The position numbers and the translations under genes were made by a program. Below, piece by piece: positions 27,414 through 34,987 of a stretch of DNA of 64,000 nucleotides. This DNA is from UBA10566 sp963678155. Its GTDB lineage: Bacteria > Bacteroidota > Bacteroidia > Bacteroidales > P3. Location: positions 1,550,001-1,614,000 of the forward strand of contig OY782678.1 of assembly GCA_963678155.1 (NCBI GenBank), given 5' to 3'. Numbering within the stretch: the stretch's first letter is position 1; every line of letters starts with the position of its first letter. The notes beneath the pieces were generated by a model. That model searched no databases, was not told where the DNA came from, and saw nothing but the letters and a program-made list of their open reading frames with translations.

Positions 27414-30400
27414 ATGATAGAACGAATCATTCATTTTTCAATAAAGAATAAATTTATTATTGGATTATTTGTGATTGCATTAATTAGTTGGGGAATATAT
27501 TCAGTAACCCAATTGCCTATTGATGCAACTCCAGACATAACAAATAACCAAGTTCAGGTTATTGCACTTGCCCCATCTTTAGCAGTTCAAGAGGTTGAAA
27601 GCTCAATTACCTCACCTATTGAAGTAGCTGTTGCTAACATCCCAAATATTATTGAGCTCCGCTCCATTTCACGTTTGGGTTTATCTGTAATTACTGTTGT
27701 TTTTAAAGATAATGTAGATGTTTATTGGGCAAGGCAACAATTAAGCGAGCGTTTAAAGGAAGCAGAAGAATCTATTCCTTCAGGACTCGCAAAAATAGAA
27801 TTAGCTCCAATTTCAACAGGATTAGGAGAAATTTATCAATATCATCTTGCTGTCGCTAAAGGATATGAGAATACATATACTCCTATGGAATTGCGTACTA
27901 TTCAAGATTGGGTAGTTCGCCGTGAGATGTTAGGAACTCCAGGTGTTGCTGATATTAATAGTTATGGTGGGTTTGTTAAACAATATGAAATTGCTGTAAA
28001 TCCAGAAAGGCTAAATAGTATGAATATTACTATAAATGATATCTTTGAAGCCTTAGAAAAAAATAACGAAAACACAGGAAGTGCTTATATTGATAAAAAA
28101 CCTACTGCTTATTTTATCCGTGGTATAGGTTTAATTAAAAGCTTGGAGGACATTGAGAAAATTGTTGTAAAAAACAATACATCTGGAATGCCTATTTTAA
28201 TTAGAGATATAGCAACAGTTCAATATGGTAGTGCAATACGTTATGGTGCTTTTGTTGTAGATACTACAGAAGCTGTTGGTGGAGTTGTAATGATGCTAAA
28301 AGGAGCAAATGCAAATGACGTTATAAAAAACGTTGAAACAAGAATAGAATCTATTCAAAAATCTTTGCCTAAAGGTGTTAAAATAGAACCATACCTAAAT
28401 CGTTCCGACCTTGTAGATCGTGCAATAGGAACAGTTTCAAGAAACTTAGTTGAAGGAGCTTTAATTGTTATCTTTATTTTAGTATTGTTCTTAGGTAATA
28501 TGAGAGCCGGACTTATTGTAGCATCAGTTATTCCACTTTCTATGCTTTTTGCAATATCGTTAATGAACCTTTTTGGTGTTTCAGGAAATTTAATGAGCTT
28601 AGGAGCTATTGACTTTGGACTGATTGTAGATGGAGCAGTTATTATAGTAGAAAGCGTAGTACACCGAATTTCCAAGAATAAAGAACGTTATCCAGATGTT
28701 AAAAAACTCTCTCAAAAACAAATGGATGAGACTGTTTTTGAATCAGCTAAACGTATGATGAGTTCTGCAACATTTGGACAAGTTATTATTTTAATTGTAT
28801 ATGTTCCTATTATGGCTTTAGTTGGAATTGAAGGAAAGATGTTCCGTCCAATGGCACAAGTTGTAACATTTGCACTTATTGGTGCAGCAATTCTTTCATT
28901 AACTTATGTACCTATGGTTTCGGCTTTGTTTTTAAGTAAGAATACAGAACATAAACCTAATTTCTCCGATAAACTTATGTCTTGGTTTTATAAAGGATTT
29001 AATCCAATTATTCACTTTGCTTTAAAACGAAAATTGCTTGTGTCAGTTTCTGCAATAATGCTTTTTATAATTAGTTTATTTGTATTTAATAATTTAGGTG
29101 GGGAATTTATACCTCAACTTGAAGAAGGAGATTTAGCAGCAGGTGTAATTACTTTGCAAGGAGGTTCACTCTCTAATACAATTGAATCTGTTGAGAAAGC
29201 AAATAAAATATTGCTTGCTAATTTTCCAGAAATAAAACATACAGTTTGTAAAATTGGAGCAGGTGAAATACCAACCGATCCTACACCAATGGAAACAGGT
29301 GATTATATCATAACACTTAAAGATAAAAGTGAATGGACAAGTGCTAAAACTCGAGAAGAATTAGTTGAGAAAATGGAAGAAAAATTATCAGTATTAGCTG
29401 GTGTTCAATTTGAGTTTCAACAACCTATTCAAATGCGTTCAAATGAATTACTTTCGGGTTCAAAGCAAGATATCGCAATAAAAATATTTGGTGATGACCT
29501 TAATACATTGTCAGAAAAAGCATCAGAAGTTGAAAAAATAATTCAAAAAATAGAAGGTGTTGAAGATATTAATGTTGAAAAAGTTACTGGATTAGCACAG
29601 ATACAAGTTGAATATAATAGAGATCGTTTAGCTCAATATGGTATTTCAATTGAAGATGGAAATCGTATACTACGTTCAGCTTTTGCAGGAAGTCAAGCTG
29701 GAGTTGTATTTGATGAAGAAAAACGTTTTGGTCTTGTAGTTCGTTTAGATAAAGATTACCGTCAAGACATAGATAATATTAAAAACTTATTGGTATCTCT
29801 TCCAAATGGTGGACAAATACCTTTTGAACAAATTGCCGATGTTGAAATTAAATCAGGTCCTGCACAAGTAACCCGAGAAAATACTCAACGAAGAATTACA
29901 ATTGGATTTAATGTTCGTAACCGTGATGTTGAAAGTGTAATAAAAGAAGTAACAAAAAAGATTGATAAAAAAGTACAATTACCAACTGGCTATTATGTCA
30001 ATTATGGAGGTCAATTTCAAAACCTTGAGGCAGCTAAAACTCGTTTGTCTATTGCTGTTCCAGTTGCTTTATTGCTAATCTTCGTGCTTTTGTATTTTAC
30101 ATTTCATTCTGCAAAACAAGCCTTATTAATATTTTCAGCTGTACCAATGTCTATAATTGGTGGAATTTTTGCACTATGGCTTAGAGGTATGAATTTTTCT
30201 ATTTCGGCTGGAGTTGGATTTATTGCTTTGTTTGGTATAGCTGTACTTAATGGAATTGTACTTATTGCTGAATTTAACCGTCTTGAGAAAAAAGGTATAA
30301 CTGATATAACAGAAAGGGTATTAAAAGGATTGCACACTCGTCTTCGTCCTGTTATTATGACAGCTACAGCAGCTTCTCTTGGTTTTCTTCCTATGGCATT

Positions 30401-31805
30401 ATCTACCTCAGCAGGAGCAGAAGTTCAAAAACCATTGGCAACAGTTGTTATTGGTGGACTAATTACAGCAACGATACTAACACTTGTTATATTACCTATC
30501 TTCTATATTGTCTTTTCACGTAAAAGTCTTAAATCAATATTTAAACGCAAATCTGCAAAAGCCTTGTCATTATTAATATTATTATTTATTGGATCATCTT
30601 TTTATAATAATACAAATGCTCAAGAAATAAAAAGAATAAATTTAAAACAAGCTATTCAAATTGCATTAGATAGTAATTTATCTGTACGTTCGTCTGCTTA
30701 TTCTGTAGATATTCAGAAAGCTTTGAAAGGAGCTGCAATTGATATTCCAAAAACTTCTATTGAAGGACAATATGGTCAAGTGAATTCCTATTCTAAGGAT
30801 AATACTTTTACTATTTCACAGTCATTTTCGTTTCCTACTGTTTATATAAATCAAAATAAATTAGCAAATGCAAATGTAAAAAGCAGTCAATGGGAATTAA
30901 AAACATCTCAACTTGAAATTGCAACACAAGTGAAACAAATTTACTGGCAACTTGCTTATTATTATTCAAAACAGAAATTGTTTATACTTCAAGACAGTCT
31001 TTACTCAAGATTTCAATATGCAGCTGAGTTAAGATTAAAAACAGGAGAAACAAATCGTTTGGAAATGATTACAGCTCGTTCGCAAAGCATGGAAGTTAGA
31101 AATCAATTAAAACAAGTAAATGCTGATATAAATATATTAAATCAGAAATTGAATATACTTTTAAATACAACGTCAACTATATATCCAACCGATACTGTAT
31201 TATGCCGTTTTGGTTTTTCTCCCTCAGCAGATAATTTATCAATATCTGACAACCCTTCATTAGGACTTGCGCAGCAGCAACTTGAAGTATCAGGATTAGA
31301 AACAAAGGTAGAAAAAAGCAAGATGTTACCTGACTGGGGAATTGGATATTTTAGTCAAACTATGCAAGGGACTCAAGAAATAAACGGAATTCAACGTAGC
31401 TTTGGTCTTGGGGATCGTTTTAATGGTGTTCAAGCTAATATTTCAATTCCACTTTGGTTTACTCCTTATACTTCAAAAATTAAAGCAGCAAAAATTAAGC
31501 AACAAATTGCTCAAATTAATGTTGAAAACTATTCAAAATCACTTATAGGAAACTATAATTCCTTAATGGAAGAATATTCCAAGTATAGTAATAGCCTTGA
31601 TTATTATGAAAAACAAGCTATTCCTGAAGCTGATTTAATTATTGATCAAGCAACAAAACGTTATCAAACAGGATCATTAGATTATTTTGATTATATCCAA
31701 AGTCTTAGCCGTGCTTTGAGCATTAAGCTTAATCATCTCGATGCACTTAATAATTATAACCAAACAATTATTTCTATTGATTTCATTCAAGGTAAAATCT
31801 TTTAA
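27414..31805 (+). CDS. CzcA/CusA-type RND metal pump fused to a TolC-like channel
   Basis: A 1463-aa fusion. Residues 1 to about 1040 are a heavy-metal RND permease: VTQLPIDATPDITNNQVQV at the start, a large periplasmic loop, and DFGLIVDGAVIIVE in the fourth membrane helix. That motif is of the divalent-cation (Zn/Co/Cd/Ni) type, not the Cu/Ag type. After the last pump helix (about 1032), residues about 1046-1067 look like an internal signal peptide (ALSLLILLFIGSSFYNNTNA-Q). Residues about 1070-1463 are a TolC-family outer-membrane factor (INLKQAIQIALDSNLSVRS...). The pump and its exit duct are thus made as one chain, perhaps cleaved. The adaptor follows after 11 bp. Confidence 0.92.
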   Translation: MIERIIHFSIKNKFIIGLFVIALISWGIYSVTQLPIDATPDITNNQVQVIALAPSLAVQEVESSITSPIEVAVANIPNIIELRSISRLGLSVITVVFKDNVDVYWARQQLSERLKEAEESIPSGLAKIELAPISTGLGEIYQYHLAVAKGYENTYTPMELRTIQDWVVRREMLGTPGVADINSYGGFVKQYEIAVNPERLNSMNITINDIFEALEKNNENTGSAYIDKKPTAYFIRGIGLIKSLEDIEKIVVKNNTSGMPILIRDIATVQYGSAIRYGAFVVDTTEAVGGVVMMLKGANANDVIKNVETRIESIQKSLPKGVKIEPYLNRSDLVDRAIGTVSRNLVEGALIVIFILVLFLGNMRAGLIVASVIPLSMLFAISLMNLFGVSGNLMSLGAIDFGLIVDGAVIIVESVVHRISKNKERYPDVKKLSQKQMDETVFESAKRMMSSATFGQVIILIVYVPIMALVGIEGKMFRPMAQVVTFALIGAAILSLTYVPMVSALFLSKNTEHKPNFSDKLMSWFYKGFNPIIHFALKRKLLVSVSAIMLFIISLFVFNNLGGEFIPQLEEGDLAAGVITLQGGSLSNTIESVEKANKILLANFPEIKHTVCKIGAGEIPTDPTPMETGDYIITLKDKSEWTSAKTREELVEKMEEKLSVLAGVQFEFQQPIQMRSNELLSGSKQDIAIKIFGDDLNTLSEKASEVEKIIQKIEGVEDINVEKVTGLAQIQVEYNRDRLAQYGISIEDGNRILRSAFAGSQAGVVFDEEKRFGLVVRLDKDYRQDIDNIKNLLVSLPNGGQIPFEQIADVEIKSGPAQVTRENTQRRITIGFNVRNRDVESVIKEVTKKIDKKVQLPTGYYVNYGGQFQNLEAAKTRLSIAVPVALLLIFVLLYFTFHSAKQALLIFSAVPMSIIGGIFALWLRGMNFSISAGVGFIALFGIAVLNGIVLIAEFNRLEKKGITDITERVLKGLHTRLRPVIMTATAASLGFLPMALSTSAGAEVQKPLATVVIGGLITATILTLVILPIFYIVFSRKSLKSIFKRKSAKALSLLILLFIGSSFYNNTNAQEIKRINLKQAIQIALDSNLSVRSSAYSVDIQKALKGAAIDIPKTSIEGQYGQVNSYSKDNTFTISQSFSFPTVYINQNKLANANVKSSQWELKTSQLEIATQVKQIYWQLAYYYSKQKLFILQDSLYSRFQYAAELRLKTGETNRLEMITARSQSMEVRNQLKQVNADINILNQKLNILLNTTSTIYPTDTVLCRFGFSPSADNLSISDNPSLGLAQQQLEVSGLETKVEKSKMLPDWGIGYFSQTMQGTQEINGIQRSFGLGDRFNGVQANISIPLWFTPYTSKIKAAKIKQQIAQINVENYSKSLIGNYNSLMEEYSKYSNSLDYYEKQAIPEADLIIDQATKRYQTGSLDYFDYIQSLSRALSIKLNHLDALNNYNQTIISIDFIQGKIF

Positions 31806-31816
31806 ACAAATGTATT

Positions 31817-33001
31817 ATGACAAAAAATAAATTTATATCATCATCAATTATACTCGCTCTATTTATATCATTAGTCTCTTGTAGTGGTGGCAAAAAAGTA
31901 GACAAAGACGCTAAAGAGGTTGAAGTACTTCCTGAAAATATTGTTGAAATGCGAGATGACCAAATAAAACTTGCCGACATTCAAATGGGAGCAGTTGAAT
32001 ATCGTTCAATAAGCGGTACACTTAAAGTAAGTGGTTTAATAGGAGTTGCTCCTCAAGATTTTGCAACAGTTTGTATGCCTATGGGAGGTTTTGTAAAAAG
32101 CACAAAGCTTATGCCAGGAAATAATGTAAAAAAAGGACAAACACTTGCTATCTTAGAAAATCCTGAATTTGTAGATATCCAGCAGAACTATCTTGAAGCA
32201 AAAAGTAAATTAAAATTTGCTAAAGCTGAATATGAACGTCAAGAAGAACTTTATAAAAATGGTATATCCTCTCAAAAGAATATGCAACAAGTTACCTCTG
32301 ACTACAAAAGCTTAAAAGTTCAAGTTAATGCTTTGGAACAAAAACTATCACTTATAGGTATTAATCCTTCAAAATTGAATGAAGATAATATAAGCAGGTC
32401 CGTAGCTTTGGTTTCACCTATTTCTGGTTATGTAAAAACAGCTAATATTAGTATTGGTAAAAGTGTTTCTCCTTCAGATGTTTTATTTGAGATAATCAAT
32501 ACTGAAAAACTTTTCCTTGAGCTTAATTTATATGAAAAAGATGCAGATAAAGTTTCAAATGGACAAAAAATTCATTTCCTGATTAATAATGAAACAGAAG
32601 AACATGATGCATCCATATATCAAATAGGCAAGTCTATAACTGCAGATAAAACATATAAGGTTTATGCTAATGTTTCAAGCTATTGTAAAAACCTATTGCC
32701 AGGTATGTATGTTAATGCACATATAGAAGCTTCAACAAATAAAGTAACAGCATTGCCAACAGAAGCTATTGTCAGTTTCAATGACAAAGACTATATCTTT
32801 ATATTCGAAAAAAACAAAAAAGAAAATGAAAAGCCTTTTACAGAATATAAAATGATACAAGTACATAAAGGTGTTTCTGATTCTGGATATACAGAAATAA
32901 CATTACCCGAAGGCTTTGATATTAAAAAAGCTAAGGTTGTTATCAAAGGAGCATACAATTTACTTTCAGCAAAGGAAAACAAAGGTGAAATGAGTTGTTG
33001 A
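31817..33001 (+). CDS. CusB/CzcB-like periplasmic adaptor lipoprotein
   Basis: A 394-aa membrane-fusion protein that would connect the RND pump and TolC part. It starts with a lipoprotein signal (ILALFISLVSCSGGKK, lipidated Cys near residue 22). A lipoyl-like half (MPMGGFVKSTKLMPGNNVKKGQTLAILENPEFVD), a helical hairpin (about 110-185), then SPISGYVKTANISIGKSVSPSD and barrel domains follow. No N-terminal metal-binding histidine stretch is seen. Its stop codon touches a 31-bp inverted repeat (33001-33031). Confidence 0.92.
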   Translation: MTKNKFISSSIILALFISLVSCSGGKKVDKDAKEVEVLPENIVEMRDDQIKLADIQMGAVEYRSISGTLKVSGLIGVAPQDFATVCMPMGGFVKSTKLMPGNNVKKGQTLAILENPEFVDIQQNYLEAKSKLKFAKAEYERQEELYKNGISSQKNMQQVTSDYKSLKVQVNALEQKLSLIGINPSKLNEDNISRSVALVSPISGYVKTANISIGKSVSPSDVLFEIINTEKLFLELNLYEKDADKVSNGQKIHFLINNETEEHDASIYQIGKSITADKTYKVYANVSSYCKNLLPGMYVNAHIEASTNKVTALPTEAIVSFNDKDYIFIFEKNKKENEKPFTEYKMIQVHKGVSDSGYTEITLPEGFDIKKAKVVIKGAYNLLSAKENKGEMSC

Positions 33002-33154
33002 TAAACATTATATAAAATGGGGTGCAATCAAAAATCAAAAAAAAGAAATCTTTATATACGCATTATTATATAGGAAAAACTTTTTACTATTTTGTGCGTA
33101 TATAACTTTTAAAAATTGATATCTTGATTGCACCCCATTTTATATAATGTTTAT
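33001..33154. repeat. MITE-like element with 31-bp perfect terminal inverted repeats
   Basis: Arms 33001-33031 and 33124-33154 are perfect reverse complements of 31 bp around a 92-bp centre. The centre contains a second inverted pair (tatatacgca 33052-33061, tgcgtatata 33095-33104). No target duplication is evident. The arms contain TGATTGCACCCC, which recurs downstream. Confidence 0.85.
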
Positions 33155-33317
33155 TTACAACGATATAATCAAAAATTCAAAAATAATTTGATTGCACCCC
33201 ATACCCTGATTGCACCCCCTAAAATATATAAAATATCAATTTCCGTAAATTCAAAAACCACAAAAAACCACAAAAATGTTCAATATTTGATTGCACCCCA
33301 ACATGTGATTGCACCCC
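33125..33317 (+). repeat. Iteron-like TGATTGCACCCC repeats
   Basis: Direct copies start at 33125, 33189, 33207, 33288 and 33306; an inverted copy lies at 33019-33030. Two pairs (33189/33207 and 33288/33306) share an 18-bp step with a 6-bp gap. They sit between the efflux operon and the invertase gene. Confidence 0.85.
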
Positions 33318-33322
33318 CAAAA

Positions 33323-33406
33323 TAGAATCAAATTACAAGAAAATAGAATTTGATTTCAATAAATTAGAATCAAGTTATAAATCTTTAGAATCAAATTACA
33401 ATACCA
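33323..33406. repeat. 21-bp phased array (tagaatcaaattacaa family)
   Basis: Units at 33323, 33344, 33365 and 33386, exactly 21 bp apart, in the same family as 9103-9180. Confidence 0.85.
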
Positions 33407-33448
33407 CCGCTATTGGACTAACATAATCTATAAATTATAAATGAAAAT

Positions 33449-34051
33449 CTATTCGTTTAAACTTTTTTCTTTTATAAAATTGGTCACAGTTGCCCTATTT
33501 ACTTTTAATATTCTTGCAATTGCACAATAAGAGATTTTATTTTCAAGCAGTTCTGTAATCCTTAATTCCATGCCTGTTAATTTCTTTTTTGATGATTTTC
33601 TCCCTTTTGGTCTCCCTAAGATAACACCTTCTGCTTTCTTTCTAGCTAATGCTTCTTTAGTTCTTTGAGAAATTAAGTTTCTCTCAATTTCAGCAGATAA
33701 ACCAAATGCAAAAGCAAGTACTTTTGAACTTATATCACTCCCTAAACGATAATTATCTTTTATTGTCCAAACTTGAATATCGTTTTTCATGCACTCATTC
33801 AATATTCCCATTATCATCAATAAATTTCTTCCAAGTCTTGAAATCTCACTACAAATTAAGATATCATCTTTCTTCATTCGTTTTAATAACTTTCCAAGTT
33901 TTCTATCTTCAACATTTTTTGTGCCAGAAATAGTTTCTTCTATCCATTTGTTAACTATAAATTCTTTGCCATTACAAAAATTATTTATTTCAAATCTTTG
34001 ATTTTCTACTGTTTGTTTGTCCGAGCTTACACGAATATATCCATAAATCAT
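33449..34051 (-). CDS. Mpi/Hin-type serine DNA invertase
   Basis: A 200-aa small serine recombinase. N-terminal catalytic domain: MIYGYIRVSSDKQTVENQ with the nucleophilic Ser in RVS (residue 9), then SEISRLGRNLLMIMGIL with the active-site arginines. The long E helix (SSKVLAFAFGLSAEIERNLISQRTKEAL) and GRPKGRK linker follow, ending in a helix-turn-helix (ISYCAIARILKVNRATVTNFIKE). The N-terminus closely resembles the Mpi global invertase of Bacteroides fragilis. It lies 230 bp from one end of the invertible segment 34281-35021 and is the obvious candidate to flip it, possibly with other sites elsewhere. Confidence 0.93.
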   Translation of the reverse strand: MIYGYIRVSSDKQTVENQRFEINNFCNGKEFIVNKWIEETISGTKNVEDRKLGKLLKRMKKDDILICSEISRLGRNLLMIMGILNECMKNDIQVWTIKDNYRLGSDISSKVLAFAFGLSAEIERNLISQRTKEALARKKAEGVILGRPKGRKSSKKKLTGMELRITELLENKISYCAIARILKVNRATVTNFIKEKSLNE

Positions 34052-34280
34052 AATAAATTTTTTAATTGTATTCTTAGATTAAATAAGTTGACTGTTTTTA
34101 CGTGATACATAAAATGATATAACTAATTTATTATAAAAAAATTATACGACAAAAGAAAAGTTGAAAATACAACAAATAATAATTTTGAATTGTATAATAT
34201 TCTTATTATAAGCATTATATAAGAAAGAAATATAAAGATATATTATATTATTTCCATTAAATATGGAGTTCAATTTATAT

Positions 34281-34314
34281 GGACGAATTTTCTAAGCAGA
34301 AAATTGCATGGGCA
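34281..34314 (+). repeat. Invertase crossover repeat, left copy
   Basis: This 34-bp sequence is the exact reverse complement of 34988-35021. Its core AATTTTCTAAGCAGAAAATT is a dyad with 8-bp arms around AAGC, as expected for a serine invertase site with a 2-bp asymmetric centre. Confidence 0.88.
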
Positions 34315-34659
34315 AGTGTAGGAGAAACATTTTATTCTTTTATTGATGAGAATTATTGTTTATTAGATACTAATTATTTTTTTACTTCAAAAGATATAAA
34401 TTATTTAATAGGTATATTAAATTCAAAACTGATAAAATTTTGGATTAATAGTGAAGACACTAAGATTAGTGAAAATGGAGCATATCGACATTATAAATAT
34501 AATCTTGAAAGATTGAATATACCTTTAAACAATACTCCTCTTACTAATGAAATAAAAAATTATTCATTAAAAAAAGAATATATGGAAATAGATAAGATAG
34601 TTTATAAAATATACAATATCAATGACGAAGAAAAATTCTTTATTGAAAACAATTATTAA
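34281..34659 (+). other. Silent alternative C-terminal cassette (A) of the R-M gene
   Basis: The frame begins with the residues DEFSKQKIAWA, which are also the end of the R-M protein on the other strand. It continues with 114 residues (SVGETFYSFIDENY..., YLIGILNSKLIKFWI..., ending in a helical tail). There is no obvious promoter or ribosome site. Inversion of the segment would join it in frame to the R-M gene, giving a 1236-aa enzyme with a complete TaqI-like C-terminal specificity region. It overlaps cassette B tail-to-tail by 20 bp. Confidence 0.82.
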
Positions 34660-34987
34660 GATAATTTATTTCTTCTTCTGACAGATTATACAATTTAAAA
34701 ATAAAGGTATCAATTTTCTCAAATTTTTGTTCAAAGTATAATGAGTGAATCTTGTTTTCTATATTTTCATTTGTTTTTAACACATATAAATTTTTAATAT
34801 TGTCTGAATTGCCTGCATTACCACCTGCAGTATCTCCTATTATTAAATATAGATACCACGCAAATAATTTGGAATTAAGCATAGCACATAAATATTCAAG
34901 ATGTTCACCAGTAAAAAAATGCATGCTATCTTGAATAAATATATCTTCATCAACAAATGAATAATAACTGTTTCACTTGCAATTCTA
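34640..34987 (-). pseudogene. Alternative C-terminal cassette (B), blocked by in-frame stops
   Basis: It lies downstream of and in the same frame as the R-M gene, but TAG (34985-34987) follows the crossover repeat at once and TGA comes at 34973-34975. After these, NSYYSFVDEDIFIQDS, YLCAMLNSKLFAWYLYLIIGD and a helical tail parallel cassette A. As read it is not translated from the R-M start; the ATG at 34924 begins mid-domain. Either it is decayed, or this orientation is a designed off state. Confidence 0.75.

Noticed and set aside
33001..33154. Intrinsic terminator of the efflux operon
   Set aside because: The loop of 92 bp is too long and no T-run follows the right arm.
33125..33317. Replication origin with iterons
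   Set aside because: The region is chromosomal in context, with no replication initiator gene and no typical DnaA boxes seen.
32791..33325. Two frames on opposite strands starting with the same MHPILYNVY residues
   Set aside because: The shared start is only the 31-bp inverted repeat translated from both arms.
33125..33406. CRISPR array
   Set aside because: Units are 12-21 bp with no constant-length spacers and no cas genes nearby.
34279..34659. Independent short gene
   Set aside because: It starts inside the recombination repeat, has no promoter, and reads as the tail of the R-M protein.
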